A stretch of 64,000 nt of DNA, taken from Ypsolopha sequella (lineage: Eukaryota; Arthropoda; Insecta; Lepidoptera; Ypsolophidae). Where the stretch lies: positions 1,226,417 to 1,290,416 of the forward strand of contig OW203997.1 of NCBI GenBank assembly GCA_934047225.1, read 5' to 3'. The notes beneath the pieces were generated by a model. It had not been told where the DNA came from. It saw nothing but the letters and a program-made list of their open reading frames with translations, and did not search any database. Within the stretch, counting starts at the first letter, position 1; each line of letters begins with the position of its first letter. Positions 46,567-57,626 of this stretch are shown here, piece after piece. A program made the position numbers and the translations under genes.

Positions 46567-47020
46567 TGGAATGTTATTATAATATTCTAAGCTGAGTATG
46601 GAAACTTTTTACTAATTTAAAAGGAAAATAAAAGAGCACTATCCTCGTAAAATGTGTATATTAGGTATATATGTATATCAATACGTATTTGTTTACTGAA
46701 TATGTATTTTTCATACTATGTTGGCATGTAAATTTTATGTAGGTTATTATTTGTTTCACTTGTAGTTCCATTAGGTAACTATTAATTTAACCTAGTTTCG
46801 GTATAAGTATTATCGTGCACAATATCTTATACATTCTATCATTCTATCAAATATCTCTAACACCTCTGGTTTGCTGGATTGTACATAACTTTTATCATGT
46901 AATTTTTCTGTGTGCATTAAGAATAAATATATAAGTAAACGCTTAATTTTAAATATGAACAAGTTAGTAAGAAAACGTAATGGATTTCTTACAAACTTGT
47001 TAATATTTAAAATTATTCCA
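46567..47020. other. AT-rich spacer
   Basis: No gene or repeat recognised. Confidence 0.5.
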
Positions 47021-47295
47021 TCCATCCATCAGCCCGTATTCGTCCACTGCTGGACATAGGCCTCCCCCATATTACGCCACTCTTGGCGGTCCTCAGTCAT
47101 CCTCATCCAGCCACCACCCGCAACGTCCTTCAGATCATCAGTCCAGCTGGCACGAGGGCGGCCTACGCTGCGCTTTGCTGTATGTGGTATCCATTCCAAT
47201 GCCTTACGGCCCCAACGGTTATCACGTCGGCGACAAATATGGCCAGTTCACTGCCACTTCAACTTACTGATTCGGCAGGCTATGTCGGTCACCTT
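47021..47295 (-). pseudogene. RTE-like LINE C-terminal fragment
   Basis: The minus strand reads RRDNRWGRKALEWIPHT, then GRPRASWTDDLKDVAGGGWM and QEWRNMGEAYVQQW, the usual end of RTE-type endonuclease/RT proteins, with a short ATGG repeat tail near 47015-47030. Broken and truncated. Confidence 0.8.
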
Positions 47296-47578
47296 CGAAT
47301 GAATGAATGAATGAATAAACACTTTATTGCACAGAAAAATTAAAATAAAACACAGAATACAGAAAAATAAAAGGCAAGGGCGGACTTATTCCTAAAAGAA
47401 ATTTCTTCCAGTCAACCGATGGTGTGGAGAAAGAAAAAAAAAATTATAAGTATCATATTTGTGCAAAAAGAAAAATAATCTTCTTCAAGCCTAATATTTT
47501 AATATAATACACTACATACTAATACATACACAAATACATAAATACATACATACAAATAAAGTAGCATAGTCAGTCTAG
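47296..47578. repeat. Simple repeats and LINE 3' UTR
   Basis: A GAAT repeat at 47296-47325 is followed by AAACACTTTATTGCACAG, a common LINE 3' end, and AT-rich DNA with an ACATAC-rich stretch near 47510-47555. Confidence 0.6.
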
Positions 47579-47797
47579 TCAGAGAGATGAAAGGTAATAA
47601 TTTTTCAGGTTAAATCTAAAAGAGGACACAGAAGGAAGATTTCTGAGGGTTTGCGGAAGTTCATTCCAAAGCCGAACTGCATTGACCGTAAATGATTTAG
47701 AAAATTCGATATCTTCGTTTCGGACTTTATCCATCAAAGATATCCCAAGCATAGCCCGCTCCATAGCTCGTTGAGCGACCTTAAATCGGCGGATCAA
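47579..47797 (-). pseudogene. Chimeric LINE fragment
   Basis: A 72-codon minus-strand frame whose first part (VAQRAMERAMLGISLMDK) is RTE-like and whose second part (SFTVNAVRLWNELPQTLR) is the end of a Jockey/CR1-like protein. The join near 47700-47710 suggests a template switch or insertion. Confidence 0.65.
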
Positions 47798-48234
47798 ATT
47801 ATTATATTGTTCATATTAAAGGTTTTATTATAAAAAATAAAATAAATATTATTATTATTATCATAATGCCCACAAACACCATCGAACATCAAATGAAATG
47901 CTACCTGTTTTCAGGGTGAGTGATACTTCAATGAAATGTAAGGTATTTATTTATTGTATATAGGTACATAAGTATTTATTTTCTGAGCACAGACCTAAGT
48001 TAGAGTTATAAATCATTGATAATATAATATATTAACTTATAACAAACAAACTTACAGCAAAATAAATCTATTAGCGTGAGCAAAAAGAGAGATATTCGCT
48101 TGATTAAAATCAAAATTCAGTTATACAAGGTGACAATAATTAATGTTGCCAACATTATACTGAAGACTAATTAAGTGGTAAGTATCAAGGTCTGATGACC
48201 CTTTATGTGAAGTTCGTGAATTATTCTTATCGAG
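47798..48234. other. Spacer before the 15-bp array
   Basis: No gene. TACAAGGTGACAATAATTAA near 48124 resembles the MITE-like sequence at 25280 and 43250. Confidence 0.45.
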
Positions 48235-49365
48235 TTCGCTACATAGTGTTCGCTACACACGTGTTCGCTACACACGTGTTCGCTACACACGTATTCGCTA
48301 CATACGTGTTCGCTACACACGTATTCGCTACATAGTGTTCGCTACACACGTATTCGCTACATACGTGTTCGCTACACACGTGTTCGCTACATAGTGTTCG
48401 CTACACACGTGTTCGCTACACACGTATTCGCTAAATACGTGTTCGCTACACACGTGTTCGCTACACACGTGTTCGCTACACACGTATTCGCTACACACGT
48501 GTTCGCTACACACGTGTTCGCTACATAGTGTTCGCTACACACGTGTTCGCTACACACGTATTCGCTACACACGTGTTCGCTACACACGTATTCGCTACAC
48601 ACGTATTCGCTACACACGTGTTCGCTACACACGTATTCACTACACACGTGTTCGCTACATAGTGTTCGCTACACACGTGTTCGCTACACACGTATTCACT
48701 ACATACGTGTTCGCTACACACGTGTTCGCTACACACGTGTTCGCTACATACGTGTTTGCTACACACGTGTTCGCTACACACGTATTCGCTACACACGTGT
48801 TCGCTACACACGTGTTCGCTACATAGTGTTCGCTACACACGTGTTCGCTACACACGTATTCGCTACACACGTGTTCGCTACACACGTATTCGCTACACAC
48901 GTGTTCGCTACACACGTGTTCGCTACACACGTGTTCGCTACACACGTGTTCGCTACATACGTGTTCGCTACACACGTGTTCGCTACATACGTGTTCGCTA
49001 CACACGTGTTCGCTACATACGTGTTCGCTACATACGTGTTCGCTACACACGTGTTCGCTACACACGTGTTCGCTACATAGTGTTCGCTACATACGTGTTC
49101 GCTACACACGTATTCGCTACACACGTGTTCGCTACACACGTATTCGCTACATACGTGTTCGCTACACACGTGTTCGCTACATACGTGTTCGCTACACACG
49201 TGTTCGCTACACACGTGTTCGCTACACACGTGTTCGCTACATAGTGTTCGCTACATACGTGTTCGCTACAATCGTATTCGCTACACACGTGTTCGCTACA
49301 CACGTGTTCGCTACACACGTGTTCGGTACATACGTGTTCGCTACATACGTGTTCGCTACATACGC
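48235..49365. repeat. 15-bp minisatellite, about 75 units
   Basis: Unit TTCGCTACACACGTG with variants ACGTA and ATACGTG. Units with a shortened CTACATAGTG (14 bp) occur at about 48238, 48332, 48393, 48525, 48659, 48825, 49078 and 49242; each shifts the reading frame. Cys-rich or Val-rich open frames here are artefacts of the period. Confidence 0.97.
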
Positions 49366-49455
49366 AAGCACAGCTCCGAATCAATTACTATGGGAGGTCA
49401 ACATTTTATTTTGCGTAATTAGCAAAAAGTGTTATCGATCCGTGACAAATTCAAA

Positions 49456-50880
49456 ATTCAAAAAGTTTATTTTGCAAAGTAGGTATATACAGGGTGGAAA
49501 AAATGAAAGGGCCCTGGAGGGGAACTACCTTAAATCCTTTAGTTAGCTCATTTTACTAAAAGGAAACATTCCTTTATTTTTTAAAACAAACGAAACTGCA
49601 TTCAAAGATCTTCTAAAATTTGCTTGTCTCACCCGGGAACTGAACCAACTAAAAATTTAAAAATTAAACCCTCGCTATTTTATTACACGAATCGGTAGGA
49701 TTATTGTTCAGGATAAAATTTGTCTACTAAACTAAAGTCTTACACTCATCTGTTGTACGAGATACCCATGAAATTGAATATTTATTACAAGTTCTTTATT
49801 AACAAAACCTCGTACTTTTCACTTGTAAAGTAATAATTATACGCCATTATTACACAATGACAGCACGGAATGAAAGCAAAACAAAACAAAATTTGAATTT
49901 CGAACGAATACTTTTATCGATTTTAAAAATTTTGAAAGTTATGGTTCAAACTTCAAATTTGTTGCTCCGCGTTGCAAAAAAAATAAGTTCCTTTTTTAAA
50001 CTTTTCGTCAGTACGCCTATTGCAAGAAGTAATTGTGCTCTGCATACAATTATTATTACCATTTAACGATTTTCTTATTCAACAAGTATTCAACAAGGTA
50101 CTTAAGATAAATAACATTAGCAAGCTTGTACTTCATACGATGTCTTTGGATGTAAGAGAGATAAGAAAATTATAACGTGTCATTTACTTGTTACAAGTGA
50201 ACAGTAATAGGTATTATTAACAAAGAACTTGTAATAAATATTTAATTTCATGAGTATCTCGTACAACAGATGAGTGTAAGACCAAATGTTTATTAGACAA
50301 ATTTTATTCTGAACAATAATCCTACTGATTCGTATGACAAAATAGCGTGTTTTTTTTTATTTTTGGTTGGTTCGATTCCCGGGTGAGACAAGCGAATTTC
50401 AGAATATCTTTGAATGCAGTTTTGTTTCTTTTAGAAAATAAAGGAATGTTTCCTTTCAGTAAAATGAGCTAACTAAAGGATTTAAGGTAGTTCCCCTCCA
50501 GGGCCCTTAAATTGTTTCCACCCTGTATAATACACGTTTCACAAGTCAAATTTTAATCTTATAAAAATATATGAAATAAAATAATAAATGTACATGAACT
50601 ATTTAGATTAAATGTTTATTTAATTTATGTAGCAATATATATACGATTAAAATTATAGGTAAAATATTATTATACAAGGTGAAATCCAATCAACCGCCCG
50701 AACCCATACCGGAGACCCGGCCAGGGACCAGGAACAAGGTTCAATGATCACCAACCGAGCCCCCAGCACGAATCCAGGCGGCCGACCAAATCCCATCCTA
50801 TATACTACATAGTAATAGGTTACATATATAAATACATGCCTACCTCCGCCCATTCGATTAGTCTTGCTAAGACACTGGCC
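49456..50880 (-). mobile_element. Jockey-like LINE 3' UTR copy, interrupted
   Basis: Reverse complement of the LINE tail at about 3890-4560 (the AATTCAAAATTC tail end lies at 49448-49460), without the MITE of that copy. A foldback element at 49490-50525 interrupts it. Only UTR remains; no coding part. Confidence 0.8.
49490..50525. mobile_element. Foldback element with CAGGGTG ends
   Basis: Ends CAGGGTGGAAA and its complement, flanked by TA. Comparison with the LINE at about 4510-4530 shows a 2-bp TA duplication. Arms of about 350 bp pair with moderate divergence. Each arm has a GGTTCGATTCCCG-like motif (near 49634 in reverse, 50370 forward). No transposase. Confidence 0.8.
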
Positions 50881-51867
50881 ACTTGCTAAGCTTCCAGTAT
50901 GAATTTGACTGCATAAATTAATGTCACTTGTATGACTTCAAAACATGAAGGGCTACGGACAATTTTTAGAACAGTAAATCTTCATAGTACCTATGTATGT
51001 AGGAAACATATACGAGTAAGCAGTATGCACTATGTACCTAAACTGCTGCCGTTAATTCGAGAGAATGATGACAGATGGAGTGTGGCGATATCTCGAAAAA
51101 ATACTACAAGTCAACAAGAGCTTCTTCACGACAAAAATAAATAAAGGCACGTTAAAAAAATATCAACGGTACAACAAATGGGACGAAATAAATCCAAATC
51201 ATGATTATTTTAACTTTTCTTATAAATAAAAACCCTGGAATAGAATATATATGCGATCTTATTATTTGGTAAGGTATATCAGTTTTATAATACGACAACA
51301 CTGCCTTACACCGCAGATATTATAAACCTTTTTCTGAAATGTCGATTCAAAAAGTCGAGGATTTATACTGCAGGGATTATGATTGCTGATTTGACAGAAA
51401 TAATGAGCAGAAGGAAATTTTTGTTATAGCACGAGCTCTTTGAAAGGTGATATTTATTTATACAGCCAAACTACCATATTGGCAAGTAATAATAATAAAT
51501 CAGCAACACGGATCGTAATACTTTTTGCTAATTTTGCGAAATAAAATGTTGTCTTCCTATAGTAACTGACTCGGAGCTGGACTCGGGAAAACGATAAAAA
51601 CAAATTAACGAGTTTCACAAAAAGGGTAATAGAACATTGATCACTTAGATACAGTGTCTTAATTCAATATGATTTCCGCTACATAAATAAAATGACAACC
51701 TCTATATAAGGTTCTTAAATTCAAGTGAACACAGTATCGCTAATAGACAACTTTTCACCAAAAATAATATTTTTTGCGCTTATTTTTAACTTTTACGTAG
51801 AAATTGAGTCAGCTGATTCATTAAGTTTTGTACTAGGAAGTGGAAAATATATACGACAAAAATACTT
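50881..51867. other. DNA downstream of regucalcin copy B
   Basis: No supported gene. 51500-51600 resembles an inverted copy of 49380-49440 (TTTTGCTAATTTTGCGAAATA), so an old foldback element may bracket 48120-51670. Confidence 0.45.
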
Positions 51868-51873
51868 TTTATT
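51868..51873 (-). terminator. Poly(A) signal of regucalcin copy B
   Basis: AATAAA on the minus strand, about 157 bp after the stop codon at 52030. Other candidates exist in this AT-rich DNA. Confidence 0.5.
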
Positions 51874-52029
51874 AACAAATGGGACCTTTTAATGATATAC
51901 AATCTACCCTAAAATCATCATGATAAATATAAAATATTGAAATGCAAAACAGTAAACAAAAAGGTTTTATCCCCTGACATTTGCAAACGTCACCATTCTC
52001 TCGAATGAACGGCCGGAGTTTAGCAAATG

Positions 52030-52424
52030 TTATCCACAAGTACACTTTGTGGTATTGCTTTTGGTATTATACTTGAAGTTGAACATAGGGCGTCCTTGGA
52101 TACCCAGCCCTGTTACTGCAAACGTTGCGCCGTTGTTGTTAACATCCAGTGATTGTCCCATGTGCTGGTTAGTTGGTCCTTTCATAGTGGTTACATACAT
52201 AGTGTCCAAATTAGCTCCTCCAAAGGCGACCGAAGTGACAGCAACGACCGGCAGAGGTAGATATATCCTTTGAAGTAGTTTTCCTGTTTTAGGATCAATG
52301 TGAAAGACGGCTCCTCCACCATTGTTCGCCACTAGAAGTTTTCCGTCAGTGTCGATTGTCATTCCATCTAGAATGCCTGTCATTATCCCACTTGTTTTGC
52401 CGTCAAACACGTATGTTTTGTTAC
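52030..52424 (-). CDS. Regucalcin/SMP-30-like protein, copy B, terminal exon 4
   Basis: Encodes 130 residues and the stop. It reads LDGMTIDTDGKLLVANNGGG, then HIDPKTGKLLQRIYLP and VTSVAFGGANLDTMYVTT, the last blades of the SMP-30 propeller; the Asp of DGMTID corresponds to metal ligand Asp204 of human regucalcin. The C-terminus (TGLGIQGRPMFNFKYNTKS then NTTKCTCG) has two Cys not typical of the family. The acceptor TTTTGTTCACAG precedes 52424, and the exon completes the codon begun in exon 3 (T + GT, Cys). Confidence 0.92.
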
Positions 52425-52726
52425 CTGTGAACAAAACAGGACATGTCGCCAAGTCAGACGGACGGTAAACTTAGGTAAAAGTCTATTCCTAGGGCAGCTG
52501 AAAAATCGGTCAATGACTTTTACGCATTTTGCACTGGACCCCGTACCACGAAACGCAGTAATTTGCGACAAGCGATAAAGATTGTATGGCGAGATTGACG
52601 TATTCTTTTGATGTGTACAGTTTTTCCAGCTGCCGTACCTTACAGTATAAAGTAAAATAATTAAATGTACCTAATATAGATAAGTACTTAATGTATTTAA
52701 TTATTATAGCATGTTTGTCCAATATA

Positions 52727-53806
52727 CAGAGTGTCTCATTTAAATCGGTCAGTATACTTTATATTCTCTGGTATGGGAAAGTTTGAAACTATAAGACATA
52801 CGAAGATCTGTTCTTAGGAACCATGTCATCGATTTTAATAACAAGAAAAACTGCATTCATACATTTAAAAAAACTGGACTCAGCTCGGGAATCGAACCCG
52901 GTTGTTTTGAAAAAAATAAACTTAGACTATTTCTATTTAGATATCAATTGTGTAGGTCTTACGAGTAGGTAAAATACGTGTCGGATATTTAATATGTTAC
53001 CAATGTAAACTACGGGAGCAATTTGTGTCATTTTTAAAGTAAGCTTCCAATAATTCCAACTGTTCAGTGTTTGCAAAACGCATTTTCCCAACCACACAAC
53101 GATACACACCAAAATACCTAAGCAAAATTTTAAGTTCCCGCGAAAACATTGACACTCCAATGTTTTTTTTTTCTTTTTTTTATTGCTATTCGGCCAGTCA
53201 CACCAAGACGTTCCATTTTCAAATGAGGTTTATCACGTTTATATTTCTGTATCTACATACTTATTTTAAGTGGGCTTTTCAATTGATTGTTAGTGTTTGA
53301 TTAATAGAAGTAAGCAATTGCAGTAATCAATAGATAATATTATCGCAGATAACAAAACTTCCGGAATGGTTTAATGCAATGCCAATGCCATGATATGTAA
53401 AGCGGTGTATGTAACAGGTGGTGACACCAGCAAAGAGGTGCAAACAACCATAGAGACAATTTTACATGCCTGAACTTGTTGAATATTGTAACGGTGGTCA
53501 CTTCGAACACCTACTAAAATAAATTAAAGTATGTGAAAACAATGCATTTTATTCATTTGAGACATCATGTTTCATAGAGCCATTTATTGCTTAAGACCTA
53601 CACAATCAATATCTAAATGGAAATGTAAGTTTATTTTTTTTAAAACAACCGGGTTCGATTCCCGAGCTGAGTACAGGTTCTTTTAAAATGTATGAATGCA
53701 GTTTTTCTTGTTATTAAAATCGATGACATGGTTCCTAAGAACAGATCTTCGCATGTCTTATAGTTTCAGACTTTCCCATACTGACCGATTTAAATGAGAC
53801 ATCCTG
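52727..53806. mobile_element. Foldback element with CAGAGTG/CAGGATG ends, in intron 3 of copy B
   Basis: Ends CAGAGTGTCTCATTTAAATC (left) and CAGGATGTCTCATTTAAATC (right, reverse complement), flanked by TA. Arms of about 240 bp pair well. Both contain GGTTCGATTCCCG (near 52890 in reverse and 53652 forward) next to AACTGCATTCAT, the same layout as the element at 49490. Confidence 0.8.
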
Positions 53807-54084
53807 TATAGGTAAAATAACTTAATGTTTTGTATCCTTTTAATATGACTAAAATATTGTTTTTTGATATAAGGGTGTTGATTTGGTCAGCAACTTACGT
53901 CACAGCTACCTATAGAGTAGGTTATGTTCACGATACTGATGATGAAAAAATAATATTAAAAAATATATATATTTCTTTTAATTTTATTTAAGTACGATAT
54001 TTTGGGGGCGGTTTAAAACGCCTAGTGTACGACACAAACGATGGCATTTTCTCAGTACTAGGCGTAATAGCCACAGACAAAATA
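53807..54084. other. Intron 3 spacer
   Basis: AT-rich; no gene recognised. Confidence 0.5.
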
Positions 54085-54804
54085 TCTATGGTACGTGTGA
54101 CGTCTATGGTACGTGTGACGTCTATGGTACGTGTAACGTCTATGGTACGTGTAACGTCTATGGTACGTGTAACGTCTATGGTACGTGTAACGTCTATGGT
54201 ACGTGTAACGTCTATGGTACGTGTAACGTCTATGGTACGTGTGACGTCTATGGTACGTGTGACGTCTATGGTACGTGTGACGTCTATGGTACGTGTGACG
54301 TCTATGGTACGTGTAACGTCTATGGTACGTGTAACGTCTATGGTACGTGTGACGTCTATGGTACGTATGACGTCTATGGTACGTGTGACGTCTATGGTAC
54401 GTGTGACGTCTATGGTACGTGTAACGTCTATGGTACGTGTAACGTCTATGGTACGTGTAACGTCTATGGTACGTGTGACGTCTATGGTACGTGTGACGTC
54501 TATGGTACGTGTGACGTCTATGGTACGTGTAACGTCTATGGTACGTGTAACGTCTATGGTACGTGTGATGTCTATGGTACGTGTGACGTCTATGGTACGT
54601 GTGACGTCTATGGTACGTGTGACGTCTATGGTACGTGTAACGTCTATGGTACGTGTAACGTCTATGGTACGTGTAACGTCTATGGTACGTGTGACGTCTA
54701 TGGTACGTGTGACGTCTATGGTACGTGTGACGTCTATGGTACGTGTAACGTCTATGGTACGTGTAACGTCTATGGTACGTGTAACGTCTATGGTACGTGT
54801 AACG
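54085..54804. repeat. 18-bp minisatellite, 40 units, in intron 3 of copy B
   Basis: Exactly 40 units of TCTATGGTACGTGTGACG (or GTAACG). No indels. Each unit contains TACGTG and, across the junction, TGACGTCT in about half of the units. Open frames on both strands (MVRVTS, VTRTID, TYHRR) result from the period. Confidence 0.98.
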
Positions 54805-55345
54805 TACAGTAAATATAACCACATATTTTATTTAACTATCCCATAAATAACTCTCCTTCTTTATTAGACCTTTTAATTATTAACAAAGTAAATCTCCCAA
54901 CTAGTCCTTCATATATCCTTTCCTTTTCTGATAAAGACGCCACTAGAGCATTAGCCTTATTCTTAGTCCTCAACAAAATCACACTGTAGCTAAGTAGACC
55001 ACTATAATCCATTACAGATGTCATCCAACCCTTCTTATTTATCTAACTGTATAATTAAAACAGGTATACCTTACTATATACTAGTAATATCCTTAAGTTT
55101 ATTCTTTCACTATGTATCTAACTTCACCATACGAAACCAACTTTTATTTTACTCATCTTCATACGTATATTACATTTCCATCGATCGATATTTATATTTA
55201 TTATAATTTTATTTCTCTCAAGAGGTAATAACTCGTCCCTTCCTTCTTCTTATTATATTTTCTTTTAATATCACTTGACGCTGGCAAAACTGACCTTTAA
55301 AAAAGGAGTCCGTACTTGCCATAAAAAAAAAAAAAAAAATATATA
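54805..55345. mobile_element. Probable retroposed fragment with A-tail
   Basis: Ends in CTTGCCATAAAAAAAAAA (about 55316-55337) followed by AT repeats. No recognisable protein; a short minus-strand frame (54836-55024) is not convincing. Confidence 0.4.
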
Positions 55346-57626
55346 TATATAACCACGTATGCTGGTGAGGCGCTCGCTGTCACCGTGCCGCACGAGCACC
55401 GTGTGTTAAACCGAATATTAAAAACTGAAATAGTGTTTTATTGAATACCAATCTGAACCTGTGCAGTACGGTAGTAGCACTTCGTGCCGCACTTACGTCG
55501 GAATTTTAGTAAGTTCAAATGAAAAGGGGCATACTTATCTTCTTTTTTATGTCGTATTTTTCTTTTGTATGTCATTTTTGGGATTCCGTAGTCAACAACA
55601 CGGAACCCTTTATAAGGGTTTATAAGGGTTAAACTATGTTTCGCCATGTCCGTCTGTCTGTCTGTCTTTCCGCGGCTTAGCATAGAGCCTATTAGAAAGC
55701 TGTAGTTTGACATGGGTATACATATTTATTACGCCGATAAAGTGGTACAATAAAAATTTAAAAAAGATTTTTTTTTAGGATACCTCCCCTACACGTAAAG
55801 TGGGAATGTTTTTTTTTTCTCTTCTTATCCCCTAGTGTGGCGTGTCGTAAGATAGGTAATTAAATAATATTGGGGGTATGAGAAGACTATTTTTCGATCC
55901 AGGGTTCCGTTTGCGAAATATTAAGCTTAAAAGTGTTAATTTTTGTTAGAGAGAAGTGTCCCCCCCCCTGCCAGCGAAACCGTTGTATTTGGAGACGTGA
56001 AAAAAATCAGGCAGTAGTATACATAACGAAATTAAAAGGAAAACTATCACAGCTAAGCTTTACAAGCTAAGGCGAAACCAAAAAAAAAAAATGGGGTTTT
56101 TTCGAATCCATTTACTCCACTATAACGTCATCTACGTATTTAATTTTTGGGTAAATGTTTATTGAGTATTTGATTAAGATTCTCACTGAAGGAAAACGCG
56201 ATAGGATGAAATTTTCTCGATAGAATTTAATTCCGAAAATACCTCTAAATTGTTTTATTTTTTCTGAAATTCTAACTAATTTCATTGTGAAATTGCATTC
56301 AATTATTATTGTGGATATTACGTATTTGTAAAGTCTCCTTAAAAATATTTTTGACAAAATACCTTAGTACATTTTATATTAATAAAAAACCGACTTTTTG
56401 CTTCTTTTCCACGAATCCGTCCCACTCGCACTGAGGGTTTTTTCGCATATGGAGTAACAGGGACGCTAAAACTTTTACGTATCGCCTTAACGAGTACAGA
56501 CCGCGCCAAACTTTTAGTCCCTTCTAAACACGGGGCGATTCGCATCAGCAGGAACAAAATGTATGGGCCGTTCTTTGGAAGAATAACTTCCGAGAGTACT
56601 AGAAGCTTGGCGCGATCTGAATTAGTCGACAAACTTATAAAATGTACTTGGAGAAGAAGTCCGCATATTGTGCAGGGCAACTACGGAACCCTACACTGGC
56701 CCGACACGCACTTGGCCGGTTTTAGGAATAAGTATTGTGAACACAATTTACCTTGTGACGGAAGTCATACTGACCTAATTATAAAAATATAAAAAGACTA
56801 GGTCCTTCCAAATATTTTTCAATGCAGTTGCTCGTAAATTTTTCTTTCTGTGTAACAAAATTATGCGGAAACCGACTCTTTATTTCACGAGTGAAATAAA
56901 ACAGTACTGAAATCCTTTATTTCACGCGTGAAATAAAGTATTTTTTTTTAAGATTTTGACTCTGTGGTGCATGCTGCAAGTCATAAAATTTTAAAAATTA
57001 CAAAGATGCAAGGAGGTTTTGCTGTCCAAAAAAAAAAACAATTATTTATAAGTATGCGCGCTCTAGCAATAATTGAATGATGATAAACACAATTCTTTAT
57101 TATACTTATTTTTTTGTTGTATTTCCTCGCAAAATGCATTGAAAAATGTTGTAAGATACTTGAGCGTAAAAGGTTTTTATCCGAATGCGTGCCAATGAAA
57201 ACACTCGCTGCGCTCGTGTTTTCAATTTGGCACTTATTCGTATAAAACCTTACTTTCCGCACGTGTATCTTAAATATCTATTTCTCTATTACGTCACCAG
57301 GAAATCTTAGTACCTACGGAGGCTAGTGTCACATTTTATTTACTTAGTAGATATGTGAAAAAATTTTTTTTTTTTGTTGTCATTAAATGTATTTTTAATT
57401 TTACGCCGTCGTCGTTTAAACTAAATCGGGAACCAGTGTATAAACTATTTGTCTCCAAAAGAGTCGACGATGTGTCATACATACCGTAGGACAAATTATA
57501 CACAAATTATTTTACTTTTATTCTACAAATATTTATTTTTTAGGCTACCAATTAAACAAAAATAAATATTTGTGTAAGAAAAGTACAACATTTTTTGTAT
57601 TATTTGTTATATAAAGAAATACTTAC
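55346..57626. other. 5' part of intron 3 of copy B: repeats
   Basis: Dispersed repeat fragments at 55570-55700 (CCGTCTGTCTGTCTGTC) and 56375-56725 (GGAACCCTACACTGG, CACTTGGCCGGTTTT). A pair of short palindromes built on CTTTATTTCACG lies at 56877-56942. A hairpin with CGAATGCGTGCCAATGAAAA lies near 57180-57240. No gene supported. Confidence 0.55.

Noticed and set aside
46095..46595. 166-codon frame over the 61-bp repeats
   Set aside because: The frame rotates through a 61-bp repeat and has no homology or gene structure.
48328..49384. Cys/Val- and Arg/Tyr-rich frames in the 15-bp array
   Set aside because: Products of the repeat period on both strands, broken wherever a 14-bp unit occurs.
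53640..53670. tRNA gene around GGTTCGATTCCCG
   Set aside because: Only a B-box-like motif; no acceptor, anticodon or D-arm structure can be drawn, and the motif lies in a foldback arm.
53988..54846. Frames of 254-278 codons in the 18-bp array
   Set aside because: Open on both strands because of the 18-bp period; located in an intron of regucalcin copy B.
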